From: Chlamydiales bacterium
GTDB lineage: Bacteria > Chlamydiota > Chlamydiia > Chlamydiales > Simkaniaceae
Reading direction: 5' to 3'
Assembly (NCBI GenBank): GCA_024233395.1
Contig: JACKPR010000002.1
Location: 124,001 to 188,000 of the forward strand
Length of the DNA stretch: 64,000 nt
A program made the translations under genes and the position numbers. Shown here piece after piece: positions 8,679-16,875 of the stretch. The notes under the pieces are model-generated. The model was not told the origin of the DNA and made no database searches. It saw nothing but the letters and a program-made list of their open reading frames with translations. Positions within the stretch are counted from its first letter, which is position 1; each line of letters begins with the position of its first letter.

Positions 8679-8721
8679 CGTGAATTCGCTTATTCTGAGC
8701 ACTTTTAAGTCGAACTCACGT
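8678..8721. repeat. Palindrome filling a convergent intergenic gap
   Basis: The arms ACGTGAATTCGCTTA and AAGTCGAACTCACGT pair with a few mismatches and fill the whole 46-base gap between the MFS gene and the GloB-like gene. It is probably a two-way terminator. Twenty-nine bases (8679-8707) recur inverted at 41289-41317 with two mismatches. Confidence 0.7.
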
Positions 8722-8724
8722 CAA

Positions 8725-9510
8725 TTAAATTTCATCTCTGAGCTTCCGAATATGTGTAAAAACAGTGAGGGGATCTGTATCAGAAATTTTCAAAGCTTGT
8801 TGAAGGTTAGGATCGGATACTCGAAGAAATGGGTTTGTTTTCTTTTCAACTGCAAGAGTTGAGGGAATCGTGGGTTTCCCCTCAGCAATCAATTTTTTCA
8901 CCTCTTCCAGACGCCTTTTAACATCTTCATTATTAGGTTCAATGGAAAGAGCAAATTCCAGATTTTTAAGGGTATACTCATGCCCACAATAAATTTGTGT
9001 GTCATCAGGAAGAGCTAATATTTTTTCAAGAGAATGCCACATTTCTTGGGGTGTCCCCTCAAAAAGACGACCACACCCTCCTGAAAAGAGAAGATCTCCA
9101 CTAAAAAGAAGATGAAGATCACGAAAGAAATAGACAACATGGGGTTTTGTATGACCTGGAGTTGAAAGAACTTCGATCAAAAAAGGTCCAAAAATCAACT
9201 CTTCCTTATCTGCAATCGTTTGTTGTAACCCTGGCACGCGTTCATCATCAGGACCTATCACAAGGCATTCTGTTTTCTTTTGTAGAAACTCATTTCCCCC
9301 TGTATGATCTTGATGATAATGGGTAATCAAAATGTTTCTTAAAGTCAGCCCCTTTTCTTCAATAAGGGCAAGCACTGGCTTTCCATCACCAGGATCGACA
9401 ACAAAAGCCTCATGATCCCAAGCAAGGACATAGGTATAATTATCTTCTAAAATCTTGATCTGATAGAGGGACCTTCCCTCCCCTAAATCTTTTTTACTTA
9501 CTAAACTCAT
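8725..9510 (-). CDS. Glyoxalase II-like metallo-beta-lactamase-fold hydrolase
   Basis: It carries the binuclear zinc motif THYHQDH (His64, His66, Asp68, His69), a TPGHT histidine, an Asp in FSGDLLF, and YCGHEYT, all as in hydroxyacylglutathione hydrolases. At 261 aa, with a C-terminal helical extension, the length fits GloB. The likely role is hydrolysis of S-lactoylglutathione or a related thioester in the cytoplasm; the exact substrate is uncertain. Its ATG overlaps the TGA of the upstream RDD gene (ATGA), so the two are translated together. Confidence 0.88.
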   Translation of the reverse strand: MSLVSKKDLGEGRSLYQIKILEDNYTYVLAWDHEAFVVDPGDGKPVLALIEEKGLTLRNILITHYHQDHTGGNEFLQKKTECLVIGPDDERVPGLQQTIADKEELIFGPFLIEVLSTPGHTKPHVVYFFRDLHLLFSGDLLFSGGCGRLFEGTPQEMWHSLEKILALPDDTQIYCGHEYTLKNLEFALSIEPNNEDVKRRLEEVKKLIAEGKPTIPSTLAVEKKTNPFLRVSDPNLQQALKISDTDPLTVFTHIRKLRDEI

Positions 9511-10262
9511 GGCATTTTATTCATTATTTGCATCTGTCCCCAGGCAATCATCCAAACGTAGCAAAGGAAATAAAGAATAACAATTAGAGATCGAACAATT
9601 CCTACATTCCCATGAAAAACTTTATTTTCTCCTCGTCGATCCCAAGTCGTCATCCCAGAGCTTTTTAACTTAATTGCAGCAACGATCATCGTAATTAATG
9701 AAACGATCGGGATTCCAGCCCCCATTCCAAGCCACCAAACGGAGAAACTCCGATTTATACTTTCTGAAAATGAGAGTTTTTGATGATTTTCATCGCGAAC
9801 CGTCACTTTTAACATCCATTTCCCTGGGGTTGCCCCCCAAGTTGCTAACAGAAAGGCTTCAACAAAAGTCCATAAAAAAATGGCAATCATTCCAGAAAAA
9901 GAGCCTAAAGAACCTAAGGTTAAATTAAAATACCCAATGATAAAACCGATGACAAAGATAAAAAGAGAATAATCAATCATTCGAGCCCAAAAACGGACCC
10001 AAGGGCGGGTACGAATATAATCTTCATCAGTTTCTCTAGAGTAATCCCTCTTTTTCTCAATGGTAATTGTTGGTGCATCATCAAGCGTCGTCATATTGAA
10101 GTGTTCCACTTCTGAGATAGGAAGCCAGTCTGTAAATTCGTCTGTCCAAATTTTCGTTGATGAAGGGATCTCCCCACTATCCAGCTTATTTTGAAGTTCT
10201 TGATGAGAAACAGGACCTGTCTTCTCATCTCCCACTTTATAATACCAAACCTGCTTATCCAC
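9507..10262 (-). CDS. GYF_2 plus RDD-family membrane protein
   Basis: The N-terminal 55 residues form a GYF_2-type domain (WYYKVGDEKTGPVS, then KIWTDEFTDWLPI). The rest is an RDD domain: RTRPWVRFWARMIDY at about 85-100, hydrophobic helices, and the conserved SGMTTWDRRG loop before a last helix. RDD proteins are inner-membrane proteins, some linked to ion transport; the function here is unknown. It is the first gene of a two-gene leftward operon, overlapping the glyoxalase II-like gene by four bases. Upstream lies a 303-base region shared with the divergent barrel genes. Confidence 0.85.
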   Translation of the reverse strand: MDKQVWYYKVGDEKTGPVSHQELQNKLDSGEIPSSTKIWTDEFTDWLPISEVEHFNMTTLDDAPTITIEKKRDYSRETDEDYIRTRPWVRFWARMIDYSLFIFVIGFIIGYFNLTLGSLGSFSGMIAIFLWTFVEAFLLATWGATPGKWMLKVTVRDENHQKLSFSESINRSFSVWWLGMGAGIPIVSLITMIVAAIKLKSSGMTTWDRRGENKVFHGNVGIVRSLIVILYFLCYVWMIAWGQMQIMNKMP

Positions 10263-10492
10263 GTTGGAACCTCTCTATCACTTGCATATACATTGCGCAA
10301 TCAAAAATTGGTTTTTATCTATATTGAAGAAAGACCCAAAATTCCCAATTTTTATACCGCGATCTATATACCTTCAATAAATCCTATCACATGGTTTTTG
10401 TAAACCCCATGAATCCCAAATAACATTTCCCATACAAAAGAAAATTTCTAGACTCAATTTCTCTATGAAGTTTTTTCTAACCTTTCAAAAAA

Positions 10493-10507
10493 ATGAACAT
10501 TGTTCAT
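10493..10507. promoter_or_regulatory. Palindromic operator candidate TGAACA-T-TGTTCA
   Basis: A perfect 15-base palindrome (ATGAACATTGTTCAT) ends on the first base of a TTGACA box. The same TGAACA-N-TGTTCA core occurs at 11070-11082 before the second paralogous gene. The size and position fit a dimeric regulator site, but the regulator is not identified. Confidence 0.6.
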
Positions 10508-10536
10508 TGACATTAAATCGAGTTAAATCACATACT
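10507..10536 (+). promoter_or_regulatory. Candidate vegetative promoter for barrel-like genes
   Basis: TTGACA (10507-10512) is separated by 18 bases from CATACT (10531-10536), a fair sigma-70/sigma-66 type pair 30 bases before the ATG at 10566. An AAAAAGGAG ribosome binding site lies between. The adjacent palindrome could control it. Confidence 0.5.
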
Positions 10537-10565
10537 TAAATTGTTTCTTAAAAAGGAGACTAAAA

Positions 10566-11057
10566 ATGAATAAAATGAAAATTGGAATACTTACTCTTAT
10601 AACAGCCATTTCAACTACCTTTGCAGCTGAAGTGGAACAGTCAACCCCATACTTCAGTGTTGAAGGAGGGTTCCCTACCGTTCTGAACTTAAATCTAGGG
10701 TACCGCCTACAAAAAGATCATAACGGTCTTGATGTGGGAATAGGAGCTAGCCCTATTGTATTGTTCAATCTTTCAGCCTATGGATATGTAAACTACCTCT
10801 ATTACCTTAATCCCAATCCTTATTCTCAATACTATATAGGAGTAGGGTCTCATATTGGATATAGTGTTGGAAGTATGCTTGATTATCGTTACGATAATCG
10901 ATGGTTTGCAAAACCCCAACTCTTAATTGGTAAAGAGTTTCAAATCAATGCACGTGAAAAACATTTTATCCAACTTGCTGCTGGGAACTACTTCGTATTC
11001 TCAGGATCACCTAAATATGTCCCAAGCTTAACGTTGAGCTACGGATTCACCTATTAA
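10566..11057 (+). CDS. Small outer-membrane barrel-like protein, paralogue 1
   Basis: A signal peptide (residues 1-20, ending TTFAA) precedes a 143-residue mature part rich in alternating aromatic/glycine strands and ending in YGFTY, as outer-membrane beta barrels do. AAAAAGGAG precedes the ATG. It is a clear paralogue of the next gene (shared EVEQS, GGFP, HxGLDxGIG, NYL, GKE, VPSL segments). Likely an eight-strand barrel in the outer membrane; the function is not recognised. Confidence 0.75.
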   Translation: MNKMKIGILTLITAISTTFAAEVEQSTPYFSVEGGFPTVLNLNLGYRLQKDHNGLDVGIGASPIVLFNLSAYGYVNYLYYLNPNPYSQYYIGVGSHIGYSVGSMLDYRYDNRWFAKPQLLIGKEFQINAREKHFIQLAAGNYFVFSGSPKYVPSLTLSYGFTY

Positions 11058-11069
11058 CCGGCCTAAAAA

Positions 11070-11082
11070 TGAACAATGTTCA
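11070..11082. promoter_or_regulatory. Second TGAACA-A-TGTTCA palindrome
   Basis: This perfect 13-base palindrome lies in the 39-base gap between the paralogous barrel-like genes and runs directly into the AAAAGGAG ribosome binding site of the second. Its match to 10494-10506 suggests shared control, at DNA level or as a small RNA hairpin near the ribosome binding site. Confidence 0.5.
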
Positions 11083-11096
11083 AAAGGAGAATGATT

Positions 11097-11600
11097 ATGA
11101 AAAAACTTACAATGATCCTTACTGCACTGTGCTTAACTACAACAACACTTTTGAGTGCTGAAGAAACAAAAAACATTGAAGAGGTTGAACAATCTTATGG
11201 TTATTATGGCTTTAGTGGAGGGTTCCCCAATATTTTTACCTTTAGCATGGGTCAGCGGGCTCAGTCTGGACATCATGGTTTGGATGCAGGGATTGGGGTT
11301 ACCCCCCTTCTCTTTGCTGTTGAAGGACACGGGTACTTCAACTACCTCTTTTTTCCGAAACCTAACATGGACTCTCAAATCTATATGGGACTCGGTTCTC
11401 AAGTAGGATATGGAGCCTTTGTTCATGGATGGACAAATGGGATTGGGTTTATTAAACCACAACTCATCTTTGGTAAAGAATATACCGTCTGCAAAAATGA
11501 AAAACGGTTTATTCAAGCAGAACTTGGAGGAGCTTATTTTTCCACAAAAGGAACTGCTGTTGTTCCAAGCTTAATGATCACCTATGGGGTTAAATTCTAA
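11097..11600 (+). CDS. Small outer-membrane barrel-like protein, paralogue 2
   Basis: ATG 11097 is chosen because AAAAGGAG lies seven bases before it and the product then begins with a clean signal peptide (MKKLTMILTALCL... ending LLSA). The mature part resembles the preceding protein throughout and ends TYGVKF, a barrel-type C-terminus with terminal Phe. In-frame ATGs at 11076 and 11091 fit less well. The pair looks like a tandem duplication. The gene is followed by a strong hairpin and then the second 66-bp repeat. Confidence 0.75.
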   Translation: MKKLTMILTALCLTTTTLLSAEETKNIEEVEQSYGYYGFSGGFPNIFTFSMGQRAQSGHHGLDAGIGVTPLLFAVEGHGYFNYLFFPKPNMDSQIYMGLGSQVGYGAFVHGWTNGIGFIKPQLIFGKEYTVCKNEKRFIQAELGGAYFSTKGTAVVPSLMITYGVKF

Positions 11601-11614
11601 AACTCCCTGTAACC

Positions 11615-11640
11615 GGGCCTCGAGAAATCGAGGCCCTTAT
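11615..11640 (+). terminator. GC-rich hairpin terminator
   Basis: GGGCCTCGA (11615-11623), a GAAA tetraloop, and TCGAGGCCC (11628-11636) form a perfect nine-pair stem, followed only by a short TT. It ends the barrel-like gene pair and can also serve the convergent DUF115 operon. Confidence 0.75.
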
Positions 11641-11703
11641 ACCCAAACAAGTTCGAAAGCTTTCGCGTTGCCCAAAACCAACTTTTGAATTTGTTTGGGT
11701 ATA
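11638..11703 (-). repeat. 66-bp palindromic element, copy 2
   Basis: This is an inverted copy of 7324-7389 with about four differences. It has the same TATACCC/GGGTATA ends and the same internal GTTGGTTTTGGGCAACG segment read on the other strand. It lies between convergent genes, directly after a terminator hairpin and ending four bases from the stop of the DUF115 gene. Confidence 0.85.
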
Positions 11704-11706
11704 TAG

Positions 11707-13461
11707 CTATATCTTTTCTCGATACTCTTGAATAAGATTTTTATAAGCAGACCATTTGGAATAAAGAAAATTCCATTTAAGAGAATGTGTTGCCTTTCCC
11801 CAGGTGTTCGGACGATACTTACGATTTAAAAGAGTCTTAAATGAAGCATCATGAGGACGAAGAAGGGCGGTATAAACATCTAGTGTTTCCAGTTCCATTT
11901 GAGCAAAGATAAGCCTTCCTGTTTCTGGATCAACCCCCTTTCCTTTAACTTTTTCGAGTTCTTCAAAAGCAATCGTGATATAAGACTCTGCTTGCTCCAA
12001 ACTCTTTCTAAGGAGGATCAATTGTTCTTCGACTTTTCCAGGAGGAACTGGGAGAGGATGCGTTTCAATCGCTTGATGAACCATCCCATAAAGATCATAG
12101 GAATGAGAAAAAGTAATCTCATGTAGTGGAATATTGGATATATTTTTAAATCCAAGCCCTCCTGAAGTCGCATTGATAAATGAAAACTCAGGATTATTCT
12201 TTACAAAGGTGCTAATGGTTGCACTTTCCATGACCCATTTAACAAGTGTAGCAATGGGTTTGCCATAGATGTCTTTTCTAGAAAGAAGTCTTTCAGAGCT
12301 GCGCACATCCTCTTTTCTTTTTTTGAGTCCAGCTGCAGATGATGTCACCACTCCTGATGTATAGGCTTGATTATTCGTAAAAGCAAGATCTACACCTAAA
12401 AGAATGATGGGGTTGCAACCATAGGTACAAGCAAGTTGGAGAGCTGCTGTTGTGACAGATAGAGCTTCCATTGTAAAACCCATTTGAAGGGACTCTTGAT
12501 CCAACCCTAGTTTATCTTCCATCCAATACTCTGCCCATCCTCCTGTTTGCGTATGAAGGTAACCACTAGGGCCATTGCATGTATTAAAAATTCCAGGATG
12601 AAGACGAGAGGCATAAAGAATGGGGGTTTCGAAGCTACTTGCTGCCATGAAGCGTTTGAGCTCCTCTTCATTCGGATCATAAGCAATCCCAAAGTGAGGG
12701 ATCACCTTTTGATTGCTAAGTGCAGTGATCGCAGATCCTCCTGCAAAAATTAAAGCGCTTTCTTGTAGAGAGCGGAGTGTCTCTACATCATTTGCAAGAG
12801 ATGGCCCTGCTCCACAAACAATGCCAGGAATTCCTTTAAAGACATCTTTTAATCCATTCCCATCAAAAGAATTTTCCATCCGTTGAAAATTTGGAATGAA
12901 ATTATCGATAAAGTAATTGTAATAGCGATTTTCATGAAAAAGAGCATATTCAACAGTTGTTTGTCGATGGAGCTTTAACCGAAGACGATAAAACCGAGAA
13001 CGATACTGTTTTTTGTAGGAAGAAAGGGCAATCACTCCAATTCTTTCAACAGGAAAAGACTGGGCACACTCTTCCAGAAAGGTGGGAAGTCTTTTCTTAT
13101 CGAGGTTAAAACGAATGTGGACTTGAGGATGCGCAAGAATTTCTTCTGCATGCTCCATTTCTAAAAAAGCCTTTAAAACCGAAAGATTTTCTTCAATGAA
13201 GATCAAGTCTCTTTCTTTATTTTCTGCAAGCCATTCTTTAAATGGAAAATAATAATAACCTAACCCAATCCCGTAAATATAGATTACTTCAAGGGCCTCT
13301 AATTTAAGCGGTTTGATCGCTTCTCCTACTTCTTGATCTAGATGCTCTTCATGAAGAGAAAAAGGAAGGGATCTATTTTCATCCATTCTTAAAAGAAAAG
13401 AGAGATTAGGGTACCGCTCTTGTAAAACATCAGTCTTCATGGCTTTCTTCGTTTTTTTCAC
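11707..13461 (-). CDS. DUF115/MptE-like protein (Maf-type), 584 aa
   Basis: The centre holds the DUF115 signature GIVCGAGPSLANDVETL (about 213-230), a FAGGSAI segment and ILLGVDLAF (about 350). DUF115 relates to 6-hydroxymethylpterin pyrophosphokinase MptE and to Maf factors, which act in flagellin glycosylation with nonulosonic acids in other bacteria. The target here is unknown because no flagellar gene is seen. It is the last gene of a leftward operon: its start overlaps the MORN gene by 32 bases. A paralogue lies two genes upstream. Confidence 0.82.
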   Translation of the reverse strand: MKKTKKAMKTDVLQERYPNLSFLLRMDENRSLPFSLHEEHLDQEVGEAIKPLKLEALEVIYIYGIGLGYYYFPFKEWLAENKERDLIFIEENLSVLKAFLEMEHAEEILAHPQVHIRFNLDKKRLPTFLEECAQSFPVERIGVIALSSYKKQYRSRFYRLRLKLHRQTTVEYALFHENRYYNYFIDNFIPNFQRMENSFDGNGLKDVFKGIPGIVCGAGPSLANDVETLRSLQESALIFAGGSAITALSNQKVIPHFGIAYDPNEEELKRFMAASSFETPILYASRLHPGIFNTCNGPSGYLHTQTGGWAEYWMEDKLGLDQESLQMGFTMEALSVTTAALQLACTYGCNPIILLGVDLAFTNNQAYTSGVVTSSAAGLKKRKEDVRSSERLLSRKDIYGKPIATLVKWVMESATISTFVKNNPEFSFINATSGGLGFKNISNIPLHEITFSHSYDLYGMVHQAIETHPLPVPPGKVEEQLILLRKSLEQAESYITIAFEELEKVKGKGVDPETGRLIFAQMELETLDVYTALLRPHDASFKTLLNRKYRPNTWGKATHSLKWNFLYSKWSAYKNLIQEYREKI

Positions 13462-14194
13462 TATGGGTTTTTCCGTTTATGTCCCATTTTTTTAGATCAT
13501 ATTTTAAAGGGGTATAATAGCGTCTTTCTTCAAGGGGAGCTCCATCATCAAAGAAACGGCGATGAAGGCCAATGGGATCTCCATGTTCATATTCTCCTTC
13601 ATCAATAAGGGTCCCTCCAGCGTTCCACATTCGATCGTAGCCGCTACGTAATCCTCTTTGAAAATAGATTTCTCTTTTTTTTAGACCACTCGGCCAATAA
13701 AGAATCACTTCTCCATCCAAAGCTCCCCCTTTATAATCCATCATAGTTTTAAGAGCTCCGTTGTCATAATAAAACTCTTGTTTCCCATGCAAAAGGCCTT
13801 TTTTATACCGCTGAATCGATGCCATTTTTCCTGAAAGAAAACGTCGAGTCACCTTTCCCTCTTTCTTCCCATTAAAATACCAACTTTCAGAAAGACAAAT
13901 ACCACTTTCACTGAAAAACCGGGAGGGGCCATGAAGCTCTCCCTTTTGATAATAACACTCTGTCTCAATGGTCCCATCAAGATAATAGAGGAGGTATTGC
14001 CCATCAAACTTTCCATCAACCTGAAAAAAAGCACGAAGAACCATCCCTTTCTCATCTTTTTTCATAACCATTTCTGGAAGCTCAGAAAAATCATTCGGAA
14101 TCATCCGTGGAGAATAAGAGGAATGAATATCTATTCCAAGTTCTGGATCTTGAATGACAAGATGTCCCTCTTTAAATTCATACGTTTCGTTCAT
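13430..14194 (-). CDS. MORN-variant repeat protein (YwqK-like)
   Basis: The 254-aa product has at least seven repeats of the MORN_2/YwqK type, each near 23 residues (for example DGTIETECYYQKGELHGPSR, NGALKTMMDYKGGALDGEV). There is no signal peptide. These repeats form extended beta meanders and probably bind a partner. It overlaps the downstream DUF115 gene by 32 bases and the upstream DUF115 gene by 17, so all three are probably made together, and it may be a scaffold for the DUF115 pair. It is not paired with a toxin here. Confidence 0.82.
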   Translation of the reverse strand: MNETYEFKEGHLVIQDPELGIDIHSSYSPRMIPNDFSELPEMVMKKDEKGMVLRAFFQVDGKFDGQYLLYYLDGTIETECYYQKGELHGPSRFFSESGICLSESWYFNGKKEGKVTRRFLSGKMASIQRYKKGLLHGKQEFYYDNGALKTMMDYKGGALDGEVILYWPSGLKKREIYFQRGLRSGYDRMWNAGGTLIDEGEYEHGDPIGLHRRFFDDGAPLEERRYYTPLKYDLKKWDINGKTHSEKNEESHED

Positions 14195-15719
14195 CTTTAA
14201 ATTTCTCTGTTAATTGTTGGTAAAAAAGAATTTCCTGCAATTTTTTTTCAAGTTCAGGGTTCTCCATTGATTGAACTACAGTATCATTTTGGAGAAGATA
14301 TTTCCAGACTTCCCATGTAGGAAGGAGATAGAATTGATAAAAAATCTCCTCATCTAAACAACACTCATAAAGAATCACATTTTTCCCTTGAGATAGCCCT
14401 TTTATATACTCTTCCAGAATTTCTTGAACCTTTTTTAAACTCTCTCTGAGAACCTCGATTTTCTTTTGAAACAACTCAAGATTTAAAAAAGGTGCTTTGA
14501 TGATCTCTAGATGAATTTTTGAAGAAAGGTCAAAGGGTTTTTCAGGCAGCTCAATCTTTCCATTCTGAATTCCTTCAAGAAGAAGACCTCTTTCCGAGGC
14601 ATTGATAAATGTTGTCTCGGGATGATTTTCAGCAAATGCTTCAAGCCATTTTTTTGCCATTAAGAAATCTGGGCGTGTTGTCACAGGATTTCCAAAACGA
14701 TCGATTAAAGCTATCGGATTTTTTCTAGAGTCCTCTCCCTCTACACCTTTTGCATAAGAAGCCTCTTTTGAAACGGAAAGATCCATTCCTACAAAATAAA
14801 TGGGGTTACATCCCAAAAGATGGGCTATATATGTTGCAAATGTCGAAACATTCCACCCCGCATCCGAAGAAGGAAGTTCTAAATCTTCTATTAGCCATTT
14901 TTCTAAGGGAAAACTTCCGCTTTCTCCAATGCAAAGTTTAGGTCCGTGATGACAACTTAAAAGGGAACTATCCACTTGATTTTGATAGAAGAGAGGAGTT
15001 TCAAAGTAGGTCTGTCGAAAAAATCGTTCATGGGGAGGTTCAGGATCTAAAGCTGTTATAAAATGGATAGGGACCTTTTTTCTTGAAAGGGGCCCTAAAG
15101 CAGATCCTCCCCCAAAAATAAGAGCACGATCTTCGACCTGTTTCAATGACTTTAAGCTTTTTTCAAGTGAGGGTCCCGCACCACATATAATCGCTGGAAT
15201 ATTTTTAAATTTTCCTGCTAACGCAAACCCATTTCTCGCTTTATTTTCATAACTCAGGTTTCTCATGACATTCGAAAGCTGACCTAGCCCATAATCCTGA
15301 TAAAGAGCAAAAGTGAGCTCAACTCCTAGAATAGCATTAGACAGCTCTTCTTCTTGTTTGGAAGTTCCTCCCATCAATTCCCAAGATTGGTAAAGATGAT
15401 CCCAAACAAAAGAGGTTATTGAACTTCCAAGCTTTAATTGGGAATGTTCCAATAACTCTAATGAAAGAAACCGTAAATAGTAGGAGGAATCAATGATGAG
15501 ATAAACTTTTCGTTTTTGATCTTCTTCAAGCCAATAAATTAACTTTTTCTGCCAACTTTCTTGCCCTAAACCGATCACATAAAGAACCTCTGTCTTTTCT
15601 TTTGGAAGAGAAAAATTAGAAAGCTCTCCTTTGCTTTTTTCTTCTGTTAAAAACTGAAAGGCAAGAAGAGGATTCTTTTTTTCAAGAGATTCTTGTTTCA
15701 CCCATTCCAGAGGTTTCAT
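14178..15719 (-). CDS. DUF115/MptE-like protein (Maf-type), second paralogue
   Basis: ATG 15719 (MKPLEWVKQE) is preferred; a TTG 11 codons upstream keeps the frame open. The signature IICGAGPSLEKSLKSL (about 180-200), FGGGSALG and FVGMDLSV (about 310) match the downstream 584-aa paralogue, though overall identity is low, so the duplication is old. The 513-aa product is probably cytoplasmic. It overlaps the nuclease-like gene upstream by 38 bases and the MORN gene downstream by 17. Its role is likely in glycosylation or a pterin-like transfer; the substrate is unknown. Confidence 0.8.
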   Translation of the reverse strand: MKPLEWVKQESLEKKNPLLAFQFLTEEKSKGELSNFSLPKEKTEVLYVIGLGQESWQKKLIYWLEEDQKRKVYLIIDSSYYLRFLSLELLEHSQLKLGSSITSFVWDHLYQSWELMGGTSKQEEELSNAILGVELTFALYQDYGLGQLSNVMRNLSYENKARNGFALAGKFKNIPAIICGAGPSLEKSLKSLKQVEDRALIFGGGSALGPLSRKKVPIHFITALDPEPPHERFFRQTYFETPLFYQNQVDSSLLSCHHGPKLCIGESGSFPLEKWLIEDLELPSSDAGWNVSTFATYIAHLLGCNPIYFVGMDLSVSKEASYAKGVEGEDSRKNPIALIDRFGNPVTTRPDFLMAKKWLEAFAENHPETTFINASERGLLLEGIQNGKIELPEKPFDLSSKIHLEIIKAPFLNLELFQKKIEVLRESLKKVQEILEEYIKGLSQGKNVILYECCLDEEIFYQFYLLPTWEVWKYLLQNDTVVQSMENPELEKKLQEILFYQQLTEKFKDERNV

Positions 15720-16155
15720 TGCATAACTCTCTATAGCTGGGCAATCGATCAAGAGTCATCACCCGTTTTGGATCTTCCCATCCTAATAAGAACTCCCCAT
15801 CATTAGCAAGACAAATAAGCGGTGCTTTAATAAAAGCATTATAGCCCATGACTTGAGCAAGCATTTTTTCTTGAAGAGGAATCCCTTTACACTCGATCAA
15901 AAGAAGGGGGCGAAAGGTTTCAGTTTCATAGCAAAGAATATCAAGTCGTCTCAAGGGAACCTCCCCTTTTTGGAGATGAGGAAGTTCAGAGAGTTTTTTT
16001 TCTATCGCAATCGCATGAGAAGGATATCCGAGCTCATGTGTTAAAAGATTCAAAATCTTTTGCCGCACAAGCTCTTCAGGCGTTGCAATCACCCATTTTT
16101 TTCGAATAGAATCGTAGATCTTCTTATTCTGGGGAGATGACGCCATAGCTGCCAT
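15682..16155 (-). CDS. HsdR N-terminal-like PD-(D/E)xK domain protein
   Basis: A 157-aa stand-alone domain with EELVRQKILNLLTHELGYP, RRLDILCY and LLLIECKG, which is the D...ExK arrangement of the HSDR_N family (type I restriction enzyme R N-terminus). No helicase, methylase or specificity gene is nearby, so it is not a restriction system. Such stand-alone proteins are common in Bacteroidetes and related groups with unknown function. ATG 16155 and 16146 are both possible. It overlaps hpf by up to 32 bases and DUF115 by 38. Confidence 0.8.
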   Translation of the reverse strand: MAAMASSPQNKKIYDSIRKKWVIATPEELVRQKILNLLTHELGYPSHAIAIEKKLSELPHLQKGEVPLRRLDILCYETETFRPLLLIECKGIPLQEKMLAQVMGYNAFIKAPLICLANDGEFLLGWEDPKRVMTLDRLPSYRELCNETSGMGETRIS

Positions 16156-16750
16156 CCCGTCTTCTGTAGATCACTTTAAGCGCTTGATCTTCCTCTGAGC
16201 GATAAACTTTAAAATTATCGTCTGAGAGTTCCATTTTCATAACAGCTTCATCGATTGTCAACGTTTTAAGAGGACGTCTTTTCTTTTTAATCACTTTTGG
16301 AAGCGCATAATCCTTTTTAAGATTATTATTATTAGCATCAATGATTTCTTGGTTAATTTCCTCGATTTCATGTTGAGCATGTTCAAGAATGTTCACTTCC
16401 ATCTCAGTGACAGCTACCCCTTTACCATGATGGTCTTGGATGCGACTTTTCCACTTGCGAAGCTTTGTATAAAGTTTCTCAAATGACTTATCGATTGCAG
16501 AGTACATATTCTCAGTAATTGCTCTCACATTGACTCGAAAGTGAGAAAATTTCAGAAAAATATCGACCATATGATTGAGTTTTTGAACATCTAATCGCAC
16601 TTTCACGTCAATGATATCCGTCGATAATGCTTCAATCTTACCAATCTTCTCTTCGATGTAATCTCGAATGGGTTTTGTGATTTCAATATTTTTTCCAACA
16701 ACACTAATCGTATATTCTTGGTCGTCGAATTTTTGAGAGCTTTTAGTCAT
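16124..16750 (-). CDS. hpf: Long-form ribosome hibernation promoting factor
   Basis: Residues 12-110 match the HPF/RaiA fold (VVGKNIEITKPIRDYIEEKI, then the basic helix KSFEKLYTKLRKWKSRIQDH). A linker follows, then the long-form C-terminal dimerisation domain (residues 160-208, KTLTIDEAVMKMELS...YRRRDGSYGVI). Long HPF dimerises 70S ribosomes into inactive 100S particles, which would suit non-growing developmental stages. AAAGGGG precedes the ATG. It heads a five-gene overlapping operon with a nuclease-like protein and two DUF115 proteins, an unusual setting for hpf. Confidence 0.93.
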   Translation of the reverse strand: MTKSSQKFDDQEYTISVVGKNIEITKPIRDYIEEKIGKIEALSTDIIDVKVRLDVQKLNHMVDIFLKFSHFRVNVRAITENMYSAIDKSFEKLYTKLRKWKSRIQDHHGKGVAVTEMEVNILEHAQHEIEEINQEIIDANNNNLKKDYALPKVIKKKRRPLKTLTIDEAVMKMELSDDNFKVYRSEEDQALKVIYRRRDGSYGVISPE

Positions 16751-16865
16751 AACAACCCCTTTGTTGAGGCTTTATTCTAACTTAAACGATAGTTTTTCTC
16801 CAAAAAAATTGTCATTTTTTATAAATGTGAGATAAGTCTTCTAAACTCTCGAATTTCTAATAATG

Positions 16866-16875
16866 GGATAGGTTC
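16866..16875 (+). promoter_or_regulatory. GGATAGGTTC motif directly before a start codon
   Basis: The decamer ends immediately before the GTG of the DoxX gene. The same ten bases lie directly before the EmrB start (22123-22132) and at 1176-1185 (minus), 2702-2730 (both arms) and 51236-51245. GGATAGG could serve as a non-standard ribosome binding site. Confidence 0.4.

Larger units (their letters stand above)
10263..10565. other. Divergent intergenic region, 303 bases
   Basis: This AT-rich gap lies between the leftward RDD operon and the rightward barrel genes. Its right end holds the palindrome at 10493-10507 and a promoter-like pair at 10507-10536, annotated separately. The left 200 bases contain only chance short frames; no conserved RNA or repeat was seen there. 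Confidence 0.6.

Noticed and set aside
13430..14194. Toxin-antitoxin module based on the YwqK label
   Set aside because: The MORN-variant repeats match the family that databases call YwqK antitoxin, but no toxin-like gene is adjacent and the partners are DUF115 proteins.
15682..16155. Type I restriction system
   Set aside because: Only an HsdR N-terminal-like domain is present; no helicase, methylase or specificity subunit lies nearby.
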